Below are positions 53,505-63,294 of a DNA stretch of 64,000 nucleotides, one piece after another. How positions within the stretch are numbered: the stretch's first letter is position 1; the number at the start of each line of letters is the position of its first letter. Below the pieces are notes generated by a model. The model saw only the letters and a program-made list of their open reading frames with translations, did not search any database and was not told where the DNA came from. Position numbers and translations under genes: made by a program. The DNA comes from Isochrysis galbana (taxonomy: Eukaryota; Haptophyta; Isochrysidales; Isochrysidaceae): contig CM030935.1 of assembly GCA_018136815.1 (NCBI GenBank), forward strand, positions 2,736,292 to 2,800,291. The letters run 5' to 3'.

Positions 53505-53664
53505 GTTGGTTACTTTATGCTCGTGAACAATTTCTCCATCGTATCTCTATGCCGCATTGGATCTCGACATCGGCGATGACTGCTGATATCTTTACTAAAT
53601 GCCTGGACAAGACTACCTTTCTCCGTCATCGCGCTTCCCTCCTCAATGAATAAGGTTAAGCGGA
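53505..53664 (+). pseudogene. Copia RNase H C terminus, right of hAT insertion
   Basis: Encodes RWLLYAREQFLHRI and MTADIFTKCLDKTTFLRHRA, then a stop near 53650; ADIFTK is the conserved end of copia pol. Confidence 0.85.
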
Positions 53665-53700
53665 TTCCACAGTCCATAGTCCAGCGATGTGTATCGCTGT

Positions 53701-53848
53701 GGGGGAGTGTCTGAGTTGAGTTCTGTTGAGTTCTATTGTAGACGTGTCAGTTCTACTGCCGGTGTGGCAACGTCGACGTTTACCCCGTCGCTAGAGTGCG
53801 CTAGCCGATCGATGTTACCTCTCGTCTACACAACGTTGCTATCTATCA
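53701..53848 (+). repeat. Polypurine tract and probable copia 3' LTR
   Basis: GGGGGAG (53701-53707) is followed by TGTCTGAGTTGAG. A possible LTR runs 53708-53848 (TG...CA). The TGGGCCCCC and TGGTATGGGGCC sequences just after it resemble primer-binding sites. No partner LTR is seen in the window, so the extent is uncertain. Confidence 0.45.
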
Positions 53849-53904
53849 CTGGGCCCCCTTGGTATGGGGCCAAACACTCTCCCCCTGTTTCGCTTGTCCC
53901 TCTG

Positions 53905-54052
53905 TTATAGTTTTCTTGTCTCTTGGAGTTTTCTTGTCTGAGTTTCCCCCTCTCTTTCTCTCTCCGCCTCCCGGCGCCGCTCGAGGCCCTCCTCTCTCGC
54001 GTTCTGCCGCCGCCGCCGCGGAGGAGAAGAGCTTCCATGCGGCCGCTCGGCG
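53905..54052 (-). pseudogene. Sequence on the far side of the third gap, Arg/Glu-rich frame
   Basis: The minus-strand frame from the Ty3 element continues nominally across the gap into Arg/Glu/Gln-rich low-complexity sequence (REEGLERRREAERER) that ends at 53905. As the gap is of arbitrary size I do not treat it as the same protein. Confidence 0.35.
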
Positions 54053-54152
54053 NNNNNNNNNNNNNNNNNNNNNNNNNNNNNNNNNNNNNNNNNNNNNNNN
54101 NNNNNNNNNNNNNNNNNNNNNNNNNNNNNNNNNNNNNNNNNNNNNNNNNNNN
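54053..54152. other. Assembly gap (100 N)
   Basis: Exactly 100 N. It cuts the Ty3 polyprotein after the linker that follows the methyltransferase-like domain, so the protease and RT order in this copy cannot be seen. Confidence 0.99.
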
Positions 54153-57100
54153 GGGACGGGGTTGGTCGACAGCGTGGTTGCTCGGGTGAATTCGTCGTCG
54201 TGGTGATCGTCGTCTCTTCGGGTAATCCGACTGCCGCTATCGTGGCAGAGGGTCTAGAGGCGTCGTCCTCGTTGGTAGCGGTGCAGGGTGATAGCTTGGG
54301 ACTAGTGTATCCCAGGCCTCTCTTGTCGGTGGGGTGCCTCGGGTGGTCGGACATCTTTTCCCAGTCTTTCTCGAGACGAGCTTGGGCTTCTGTCTTGGGT
54401 CTTCGAACTAATGAGGCTAGCTCTTCGGCGCGGATGCCTTTGGCTTCCACGAACTCGATCGGCGCTCGGACGGCAGCGGCGAGGTCGGATTCCTCGTCGG
54501 CGCCTCGTCCGGCTAGAGCTTGCGCTCTTATTTCGTCAGCGGTTTCGAGCGTGACGTTGGACCATTTCTGGTCCCCGTTCACTCCGAATGCTTGCCATTG
54601 TTGGCGCCGCTTCCGGAGAGTCGTCGGCGTCGTCGGACGCGGCGAGCTCGCGCGTGCCGGAGGCGGGGCGGTCCATGGAGAGAATGGGTCGTGGAGAGTA
54701 GACTCGGAGGCGTAGAGTGGCGTGTCGTTGTCGTGGTTATCGTGGGTTTCTTTTTGGTCTTCGTGGTTGTCTGACTCGGGAGTAGCTGGACGGGAAACAA
54801 CGGGGTCGGAAGAAACTTCACTAGATTCCCTCCCCCTCTCATAACGATGAAGAGCCGACCACGGCTCGTATGCGGTAGCCTCAGTCGAGCTAAGGGAAGG
54901 CCGGTCCGATAGGCTGCGCCGCGCGCAAGCGAGTAGCTCCAACGCGGACAGTTTCTTCGTCGATGGCTGGTCTCCCTGTTGGCTCAAATGTCGAAGAAGA
55001 ACAGGCATCCAATGGGTCGCCATCGCTCCAGCTACACCGACGTAGGTGCGGCTGCGAAGAGCGCCACGGTGCGGTGAAGGAGAGAGGTTAGCCATGGCCG
55101 ACTCACGGCCATCCACGACGCAGGTTGGCTGGAGAGGCGGCAGCCCTTTGGTGAGGTACAACCCGGTGGCTTTCTGGTGTCCAGTGCCGTGCTCCCAGGG
55201 TTGGACGAATTGGGTCGGGGTCAACCCCCCGACTAAACGGCGAGCTTCCGCATGCATCCGAGGGTTCTCAACCGCTACAAACGGAGCAGTGGCGGAGGCC
55301 ATTGACTTGAAGACGCGGGCGGCCGACTCAAGAGCGGCACGACGTCCGGGTTCTTGGGAAAGCCATTGGCTGCTGACGGCGGAGAGGTACGTGCAGGGCG
55401 GGTGGGCGATGACTAGGTCCCAACCTAGGTTTTGGACATGAAGCGCGTCGCCTTGGAAGTGGGGCACGTAGTCAATCTCGGAAGGATATGAATCGCACGT
55501 AGCTACATCAGCTCCGGCGAGTAGGAACATGGAGGAGACGAAGCCGCTAGTCTCACCAACGACGAGAACTCGTGGGGCGTGACAGCCAGAAGTCAGCCCG
55601 TCTTGGACTTGTTGACTCGTCTTCGTGAGCTCAGCGCAAAGCTCATCGAAGTGCTTGGGTAGCGCGGCGGCAGGCGAGGCTAAGGTGCCACTGCGCGGCC
55701 GGCGGAGCTCTTGGGCTGCCTCCGTGAGGTGCCGAGGTAATACCACCGCAGAGCCGCTCGCTCGTGCACGAAGAGAGGCGAGAGCGTGGAGAGCGGGTGA
55801 CGGGGTATCATCGCGGGTGCCGACATCGGAGTTGTTTCGAGAGGAATCGAAGGACTGGATCGCGGACGCATTGATCGCTGCCACGCGCATGATGGCGGTG
55901 GCAGTGGTATCGAGAGGCAGGCAGTGCTTGGAGGCTGCGACCGGTGGCCGCGGCGACGTAGGACGAATGGAAGTAGACTCGGATATCGACGACGTGGAGA
56001 CAGGCTCGGAGGACGGGATTGACGAAGAAACTCGGAGAAGTGGGGTGTCGGATTGCGGCGACGGACGCCGCGGCCGCGAGACCACCGGTGAGAGACATGA
56101 AGGACATGGCTTAGAGACTCGGTTGGGCTGGCTCAATGGGCGTAGAAGCTCGGTTTGGGAGGCGGCCGTTCCTCGACGTGCAAGGGAGTTGTGGTCACTC
56201 TCCATGGTCACGTCGGGAGAGGAATCGGGCCAGGCATAGACTTCGTTGCAATCTGTCGTCGGCGGGGTCGGCGCCGGCGAAAGAAGGGACGTGGCTGTCG
56301 AAGAAGCCGGCTGCGGGGAAGGCTGAGGCCAGGGTGGTGGCTCTGCGGCAGCGGCTGGTGTGGGTGGTGGCCGAAGAGGTTCTGCAATGCGAAGCATTCT
56401 TCGGAGGACTTGGCTCGGGCTAGCGGGTGCATGGACCGCTAAAATTACGGCGGATTCAGACTCGAATTCGGAAGACTCGGCGACTTGAGAGAGGCTAGGA
56501 GACGGCTGTGCCAGCTCCTCCATGGCTCTTGACTGATGGGATGGCGTGGGAACGCCGGTGGTCGACCGCGGACTCCGCGGTGACGTTGATTTGTGCTCGG
56601 ACTCGGACTCGTCGTTCCTAGCGTGCTGGACGCCAAAAACAGGGCTAATTTTCGAAATGGGAACGGACGGGGCCGGCCCAAAGGTGAAGCCCCCTGGCGT
56701 CGCAACCGTCGATGAGGACGAAGCGGACGCTTGTGATGACAATAGGGGCACGGTGGCCAGCACCGGTTGGCTCGGTGCGGCCGTAATCTCGGACTCGGTG
56801 ACGGGCTTGATTACGCGGGCTCGGGATGCACTGTCTTGTGCAATTGGACTCGGACTCGGAACGGAAACGGAAGGGATCGGCTCGGCGGCGTGCAGCTTGC
56901 TGGAGTGGCAGGCCGGCTGCGGCGAGACTCGAAACGGTGGCTTGGACAAGGACACAGTGGCTGTCGTCGAGGGCTTCGGCGTCAGCTTGTGTTTGGACTC
57001 GATACGCGGTGGCTCGTGAAACGGGGCTCGGGTATGGTTGGAATTCTGGACGTGACCGGAGTTTCCAAATGACTCAGACTCGGGGCGCGGAGGACCGAAG

Positions 57101-57312
57101 GTGAACACTCCCGCGGAAGGAGTGGTCGTCAGAGGCTCAGTGGGTGGCTGGAGCTCCGTTAATCCTGCGGTCGACCGCGTGGTAGGACTCGGTGACGTTG
57201 TAAACTCGGACTCGGACTCGGACTCGGATGGCTCAGAACGGGGTTTGCTCAAAACAGGCTTGGACTCGAACTCGAAAGAAAGTGGGGAGGAACCGGAGAA
57301 CTGCGCCTCCAT
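54153..57312 (-). CDS. Ty3-type polyprotein with a phage-type cytosine-methyltransferase-like domain
   Basis: The ORF starts with ATG at 57312 and stays open to the gap. Residues 1-570 are Pro/Ser-rich, with repeated Ser-Glu dipeptides. Residues about 577-770 form a Rossmann-type methyltransferase domain: RVLVVGETSG, a CDSYPSEIDYVPHFQGDA segment (motif II-III region), WDLVIAHPPCTYLS with the catalytic PPC (Cys codon 55393-55395), VAVENPRMHAEA (ENP), then FVQPWEHGTGHQKATGLYLT and KGLPPLQPTCV. This order and spacing match the short DNA cytosine methyltransferases of phages and prophages. The SAM motif I is degenerate (GETSG). The target-recognition part is minimal. A linker (NGDQKWSNVTLETADEIRAQ) follows. 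Gag lies upstream on the same strand, and a second copy (62.07-64.0 kb) joins this domain to Ty3 RT. Activity is unknown. Confidence 0.85.
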
Positions 57313-57882
57313 CGTCGTTGCGATGGAGACTGGTGATACCGGTGATGACTGGACTGGGCTCAGACTCGTAGATGGGCTCGCGGTGGCGTAGGACGAAGAG
57401 GGTAATTCTGAACGTGACTTGGACTCGTACTCGTACTCGGGAGACGTTTTGTGGCTCGGACATGCGAAATTTGATTTGAGAGATTGAAGGTTGGATTGGG
57501 CCTGCGGCGGCTGGATTTTCGCAGACCGTGAGGTCTTGGACTGTTGATGCTTGGGGAGTGGCGTGGGATAGCGGTTGAGCGGCTTGAGTTGATAGAGAGG
57601 CGGTGACGGTTGACTTGGTTTTGAGGACTCGTGCGTGATATCGAGAATCAGGATGGAATTATCGGCATTGGGAGAAATAGGGGCAATCGGCGAGGAGGCA
57701 AGAGAAAGAGGGGGATGGAGGTGGCAGGGCTTGTCTGGAACTTGGGGAATCTTGGGGTACCGGTTGGGGGCCGTAGAAGTACTCGGCCGTAGTGTAATAC
57801 GATCTTTTGGTGGGTGGCGTTCAGGCCCACTACCCTGGACTGGTAGCGGGGTAACAGCGCGGACGTGGGCCCCGCCGGCGAC

Positions 57883-59559
57883 CTACTGGGCCGGACGGAG
57901 AACAACCATCGTGCGGAGGCGGCGGTGGACTTCTGGGTCGTTACCACACTCGCCACTGCCGCCTTCGCAGAGAAAACGAATGTACGGTTGGCAAACGACG
58001 GGGTTATGAGCTCCGTCGCCCGTGCCATACTTCCACAGGTCTGCCTCGGGCGTACCAGATGGAGCCCGGGGACGAAAGGCGCAGTACGCGCAGCCGTTGG
58101 CGTCGGTCCACTCCTTGACGTCGCGGTCTAAGTCGTCGAGACGCGGCGCGGTCATGGTGGCATCGGAGGGGCGGCAGCGCGTGAGCGCAGCGCGAAGGGC
58201 CGGGTGACCCGCGTAACGAGAAATTTGCCAGAAGCGGGCTCGCGCTCGAGACCAGCTACCTAGATCCCATTCCGAGAGGCCCGAATCGGCCGGAAGCCCA
58301 AGGCCGTTCGGAGGGGGCTCACATTGGCGACGAGAAGACGTGCTTTTGCCGAGGGGACGGTCAAGAAGTGCGTCCGGTAGCGGAGACGATGCGGAGTAAT
58401 TCGTAGGTGGAGGAGGAGCCCGACGATTGTCAGCGCCAGTCGTCTTGCGGTTCGAGTTGTTGTTTTGCGATTTTAATGCCTCGGCCACCGCCGCTTGGAC
58501 GGCGGCGACCATCGAAGCCGTAGTGTCCACGGGATTAGAGGCAGCCTTAGCAACCTTGGCGGTCTTGGTGGGCTTGGAAGTAGTCGCCGGCGGCGTCACG
58601 GCGGCGACCGTGGTGACCGACGCTTGTTGTTGGCCAGCGCGGGCTTGTTCGTACGGGCTCAGGTAGCGCTGGCAGAGGTTGACGCACGAAAGGGCCGAAC
58701 GAGGGAGCTCGTGGTTCTCGACGCGGAAGCGAGTCTTTGCAAGACACTCGCCGAACTTGGTCGCGTTATCCACGCCGCGAGCCGCGTCGACCTTGTCGTT
58801 CCGGATGATGGACTCGAATCGTTGATTGATATCGTGCGACATGTTTGGGTGGTCCCAGACCGTCGTGGCATCCACCTTCGCGTCACCCATCTTGCGGACG
58901 TACGCGCGCACCAAATTCTTGGATAACTCTAAGAGATCGGAGCCGGCTTCACGGGCTACGAGCCTGTCCCATTCCATGGAGGCGGAGTCTTTGGCGAAGC
59001 CGGGCACGTTGGCCGCGAAGGTGGCGTCGCACTTGCGGAGAAGCACGTCGCAGGCCAGTGCGGGGTTGAGAGAGAGGACCGGGTCTTCGGCGAGATCGAG
59101 GAGGAAGGCGTAGATCCTTTGGTTGCCGGTGGTGCACAAGTTGGCGGCCGCTAGCAAGGATGTAAAGATTTCACGGTGGTCGCAGCCGAGCGAGAGGGCG
59201 CGCTCGAGCGGCTTGATGAAGGACAGACGAAAATCATTCCAGGAGGTGGCCGCTGTCTGGACGTTGTCCGAGGCCAGGCCACCCCACCAGATACCAAATA
59301 CGCATAGCCCACCCGGATGGTCACGCCAATCGGGCAGGCCGCGCGCCGAACCCTCGTCGAAATCACCCATCCGCCGAGCCCATTGAACGTTGAGCCGTCG
59401 CCGAGGGAGGCCCGGAGAGCCCAACTTCGAACCGATGCCGGGCGCGCTGCGTGCCCGTTTTCGACGATCCATCCGGATGGGGGACCCCACCAGATACCAA
59501 ATACGCATAGCCCACGGGGGGGGGGGATTAATATAACGGCCGGAGGCGAAGGACGGCAC
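57883..59559 (-). CDS. Gag of the methyltransferase-bearing Ty3 element
   Basis: A 558-codon frame. The first 90 residues or so are encoded by DNA repeated nearby (59290-59510) and may not be translated; the recognisable gag-like part starts about NVQTAATSWNDFRLSF. It has helical capsid-like segments (EIFTSLLAAANLC, ALACDVLLRKCDATFAANV, MEWDRLVAREAGSDLLELSK, DINQRFESIIRNDKVDAARG), an Ala/Thr/Lys linker, and a C-terminal Cys/His cluster (GCAYCAFRP, GAHNPVVCQPYIRFLCEGG) that could bind nucleic acid, as gag zinc knuckles do. The polyprotein ORF at 57312 is in another frame about 570 bp downstream, with open sequence between them. Part of this gag is repeated at 62065-62209. Confidence 0.75.
   Translation of the reverse strand: MPSFASGRYINPPPPWAMRIWYLVGSPIRMDRRKRARSAPGIGSKLGSPGLPRRRLNVQWARRMGDFDEGSARGLPDWRDHPGGLCVFGIWWGGLASDNVQTAATSWNDFRLSFIKPLERALSLGCDHREIFTSLLAAANLCTTGNQRIYAFLLDLAEDPVLSLNPALACDVLLRKCDATFAANVPGFAKDSASMEWDRLVAREAGSDLLELSKNLVRAYVRKMGDAKVDATTVWDHPNMSHDINQRFESIIRNDKVDAARGVDNATKFGECLAKTRFRVENHELPRSALSCVNLCQRYLSPYEQARAGQQQASVTTVAAVTPPATTSKPTKTAKVAKAASNPVDTTASMVAAVQAAVAEALKSQNNNSNRKTTGADNRRAPPPPTNYSASSPLPDALLDRPLGKSTSSRRQCEPPPNGLGLPADSGLSEWDLGSWSRARARFWQISRYAGHPALRAALTRCRPSDATMTAPRLDDLDRDVKEWTDANGCAYCAFRPRAPSGTPEADLWKYGTGDGAHNPVVCQPYIRFLCEGGSGECGNDPEVHRRLRTMVVLRPAQ
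59290..59520. repeat. Short tandem duplication at the Ty3 5' end
   Basis: The CACCAGATACCAAATACGCA block, followed by TAGCCCA, occurs at about 59283 and again at 59487. The CGATCCATCCGGATGG block is at 59468. Related single sequence occurs at 9190-9310. Confidence 0.65.
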
Positions 59560-61201
59560 GCCGAGGGAACGAACCTGCCGCGGGGGGGCGAGGGACCGAG
59601 GGCACGGCGGGGCAGCGTGGGAGGGCGCGAGGCCGATCTCGGAGCGAGATCGCGTCCTTTCCCTCGCGGAGCGCGGAGAGACCCCCCCACGAGATATCTT
59701 GGGACCGGAGAATGTTTTGGACGAATCTTCCTGCCGTCGGCCGAGGCGAGGCGGACGGAGAGAGAGAGAGAGAGAGAGAGTCTCGCAGAGCGACTGCAGA
59801 ACGAGAAGTCGAAGTCATGCCGTTTTATTACCTTAAACGAGCCAACAATTATAGTAACAGCAAAAACAAAATTCGAATCGCAAATTTCGAGACCAAAATC
59901 TGCAAACCTGGACTTGAGACCATGGGGAATCCGAATCTGTGTGTCTTGTGCGTCAGTGGCAACACGGGGAACTGTTCAATTGTAATTGTGAGCGCGTACC
60001 TTACACTAATATTCGTGCCTACAGCCTTCAGATGGGCAGGAATACAACAGAAGCAGACCAAGAGCTTCTCGAAGTGTACAACGGCAATGAATCCTAATCC
60101 TAATTTTGTCGTGCATTCTTTCTGTGTCCTAAGGCTTGTATGTGTGCACGTACTTGTGTTTTGTGTCTTGCGATCAGGTCATTGGTGGTCGTGGTCGGCG
60201 GTCGGCTTCGGTGTGCACATGTCACATGTACCTGCTGTGTGCTGTGTACCTATGTACCGCTATGTGCTATGTGCTATGTGTGGAGTACTATTACCCTTGC
60301 TTTGAGACCTTAACTAGTGTGTAATAAGCTAGTGTAGTAGAGGCTGGTGGCGCGGCTTACGGACGCTCATCGCGCGTCGCGCCGTCCGGACAGCAGGCGG
60401 CGCACTAGTCAGTGGCCAGATACGCCAAAGTACTCGAATACTATTGCAATACTGAATACGGCCTTTTGCTGTTGTACTCATGAGTACGAATACTCAAAGC
60501 GCGGAGTACTCACAGTACGAATACACCTCAAAAGCGTTGTATTGTACTCAGTATTTGAATACGGAGAAGTATTCTAGTGATGCCTTGACCAAACCTGAGG
60601 TTGCAGCCTCTTACGGCGCGATGCGCGCGGGCGGCGGCGGCGATTGGCGTGGCTGCTAGGGCGGCACCTTTGGATATGGTGCGTGGTGGGGCATTCTATC
60701 TCAGTGGATGGCCGAGAAAGCGCCGGCAGCGCGCCCGCTCGCGTGTGAAAGTTGGGCCCGCCTTCCTCGGCTGAGGAGGAGGTCCAGCCCGTCATTCCAT
60801 CACTCTCCGCCGTTCCCGCCGCGCTTACCGCCGATCGTTTCCCTTCCGTCTCCTCGCATGTTGAGCCAGTGGTCATGCTCGATCCGTCAAGTTGACAGCG
60901 CCACACACGGCCGACTACGATGCAATGCGCGCGGGCGGCGGCGGCGATTGGCATGGGTGGCAGGCCTCTAGCTTCGTTGAGGGCCGCGTTTACGTTTACG
61001 CGGCGCGAGGAAAATTTTCAGGGCTTTTGACAGTGTTCACTTTGGGGGTGAAGGGAATAATAGGTAGAGTAGTTGACTTCAGGCAGCATGTTCCAAGCGG
61101 GTTGGAGAAGGAATAAAAAGTAAAGGCCGCTGACTCGTAGAAGAAGAATCGAAGGACATGTCACATGGCAGGATGAAAGTGCAGTAATAAATAAAAAGGC
61201 A
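59560..61201. other. Intergenic region: (GA)n, AT-rich unknown and GAATAC-rich palindromic tract
   Basis: 59758-59781 is (GA)n. 59800-60330 is lower in GC with an open plus frame (to 60305) that shows no recognisable domain. 60428-60580 is dense in GAATAC/GTATTC and GTACTC/GAGTAC motifs in both orientations. The CGATTGGCGTGGCTG block at about 60640 resembles 19705-19725. 60760-60810 partly matches 51930-51960 in inverted orientation. No gene is supported. Confidence 0.45.
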
Positions 61202-61272
61202 TGTCCACGCGGAGAATCGAACTCCGGCCGGCCGCGTGGCAGGCGGCCATCATACCACTAGACTACGTGGAC
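61202..61272 (-). tRNA. tRNA-Gly (anticodon GCC)
   Basis: Read on the minus strand. A 7-bp acceptor stem GTCCACG/CGTGGAC (61266-61272 with 61203-61209) has discriminator A at 61202. The D arm contains the tRNA-Gly hallmark GTCTAGTGGTA. The anticodon stem is GCCGC/GCGGC with loop CTGCCAC (anticodon GCC). The variable loop is 4 nt. The T arm is CGGAG-TTCGATT-CTCCG. There is no intron and no encoded CCA. T5 follows shortly downstream (the A5 at about 61194-61198 on the plus strand), fitting a Pol III terminator. All stems pair fully except one G-U in the D stem. Confidence 0.95.
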
Positions 61273-62064
61273 AATATAGGACCAATGGGCAAAACAATTG
61301 TAATTATAACCAAGTTTATTATCCAGACAGCCTGCAGCACAGGAGATTGGTGTATTGGATACTGGTGCATTGCAACGCCGAGTTTGTTTTCGTTTGAAAA
61401 GGGAAGTGGTAGGCCTTCGTGCCACAGACAGTCTTCTCATCGATGCACGAATTGCATACAATACTGATGTGCTGGTGCTGACGACGAAAAACTATTATCA
61501 AAAGTCAATAGTCAATAGTCAATCTGCTTATAATTATAATACTATTGTTTTTTGTTCATAGTTCGACCCCTCTATACCTATACGGGATATGTATGGCCTA
61601 TGGAAAAGAATCTTTACAAACTTACCGCTATTTGCATGGCAAGAGACAGATTATAATAAAACAACTGACAACTGAATATTAGTGCCGCTACTGCCACGTA
61701 CTGCCACAACCACAACCACTGCCACTAGCCATGCACCATGCACCAACACCAACACCAACACCAACACTGTCGAACAAGGGATGAGAATGGAATCAAAGGG
61801 AGGGTGAGAGTGAGACCAGCCGGCGGCTGACGCGGCAGACTGAGTTGACGGGTCGAATAAAGAGAGCAGATCCACGAGATCATCCATCAGTTCATCAGTT
61901 CGGGAGGAGAAAGGGAGTCTACCATCACCGCCAAAGTTGTTGTGACAGTAAGGATGTGAACAGGGGGGATTCGGGCCTAACTTGTTTGAAGTTGGTAAGG
62001 CATAAAAAAACCTTTTAAAAAAATTCTCGCCTCACACGTGGCACTGAACCATTTCCTCGTAGCA
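61273..62064. other. AT-richer intergenic region with a (CACCAA)n microsatellite
   Basis: No gene recognised. 61739-61768 is a short CACCAACACCAA microsatellite. AGTCAATAGTCAATAGTCAA lies near 61503. 62008-62048 repeats the sequence at 51221-51260 just before the Ty3 fragment. Confidence 0.5.
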
Positions 62065-63294
62065 CCCAAACATGTCGCACGATATCAATCAACGATTCGA
62101 GTCCATCATTCGGAACGACAAGGTCGACGCGGCTCGCGGCGTGGATAACGCGACCAAGTTCGGCGAGTGTCTTGCAAAGACTCGCTTCCGCGTCGAGAAC
62201 CACGAGCTGTGGCACCTTAGCCTCGCCTGCCGCCGCGCTACCCAAGCACTTCGATGAGCTTTGTGCTGAGCTCACGAAGATGAGTCAGCGAGTCCAAGAC
62301 GGGCTGACTTCTGGCTGTCACGCCCCACGAGTTCTCGTCGTTGGTGAGACTAGCGGCGTCGTCTCCTCCATGTTCCTACTCGCCGGAGCTGATGTAGCTA
62401 CGTGCGATTTGTATCCTTCCGAGATTGATTACGTGCCCCACTTCCAAGGCGACGCGCTTCATGTCCAAAACCTAGGTTGGGACCTAGTCATCGCCCACCC
62501 GCCCTGCACGTACCTCTCCGCCGTCAGCAGTCAATGGCTCTCCCAAGAACCCGGACGTCGTGCCGCTCTTGAGTCGGCCGCTCGCGTCTTCAAGTCAATG
62601 GCCTCCGCCACTGCTCCGTTTGTAGCGGTCGAGAACCCTCGGATGCATGCGGAAGCTCGCCGTTTAGTCGGGGGGTTGACCCCGACCCAATTCGTCCAAC
62701 CCTGGGAGCACGGCACTGGACACCAGAAAGCCACCGGGTTGTACCTCACCAAAGGGCTGCCGCCTCTCCAGCCAACCTGCGTCGTGGATGGCCGTGAGTC
62801 GGCCATGGCTAACCTCTCTCCTTCACCGCACCGTGGCGCTCTTCGCAGCCGCACCTACGTCGGTGTAGCTGGAGCGATGGCGATCCATTGGATGCCTGTT
62901 CTTCTTCGACATTTGGGCCAACAGCGCGACCAGACATCGACGAAGAAATTGTCCGCGTTAGAGCTACTCGCTTGCGCGCGGCGCAGCCTATTGGACCGGC
63001 CTTCACTTAGCTCGACCGAGGCTACCGCCTACGAGCCGTGGTCGGCTCTTCATCGTTATGAGAGGGGGAGGGAAACTAGTGAAGTTTCTTCCGACCCCGT
63101 TGTTTCCCGTCCAGCTACTCCCGAGTCAGACAACCACGAGGACCAAAAAGAAACCCACGACAACCACGACAACGACACACCACTCTACGCCGCCGAGTCT
63201 ACTCTCCACGACCCATTCTCTCCATGGACCGCCCCGCCTCCGGCACGCGCGAGCTCGCCGCGTCCGACGACGCCGACGACTCTCCGGAAGCGGC
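62065..63294 (+). pseudogene. Ty3 gag fragment fused to the methyltransferase-like domain
   Basis: 62065-62209 encodes the gag piece DINQRFESIIRNDKVDAARG to RVENHEL. It is then joined directly to the segment preceding the methyltransferase domain of the 54-57 kb copy (LASPAAALPKHFDELCAELT), with a change of frame. From 62172 the methyltransferase frame is open to 63311 and nearly the same as the minus-strand copy: RVLVVGETSGVVSSMFLLAG, WDLVIAHPPCTYLS (Cys codon 62505-62507), VAVENPRMHAEA (62628-62660), FVQPWEHGTGHQKATGLYLT. The whole Pro/Ser-rich region is absent. The join to RT is at 63294. It is a deletion derivative, but the methyltransferase part is intact. Confidence 0.85.

Noticed and set aside
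57648..58028. A 126-codon minus-strand frame between gag and the polyprotein ORF, considered as protease
   Set aside because: No D(T/S)G active-site motif or other protease feature was visible; the element's protease remains unlocated.
59712..60305. A 197-codon plus-strand frame
   Set aside because: It starts in a (GA)n tract, shows no domain and ends in Cys/Val-rich low-complexity sequence; kept only as a region note.
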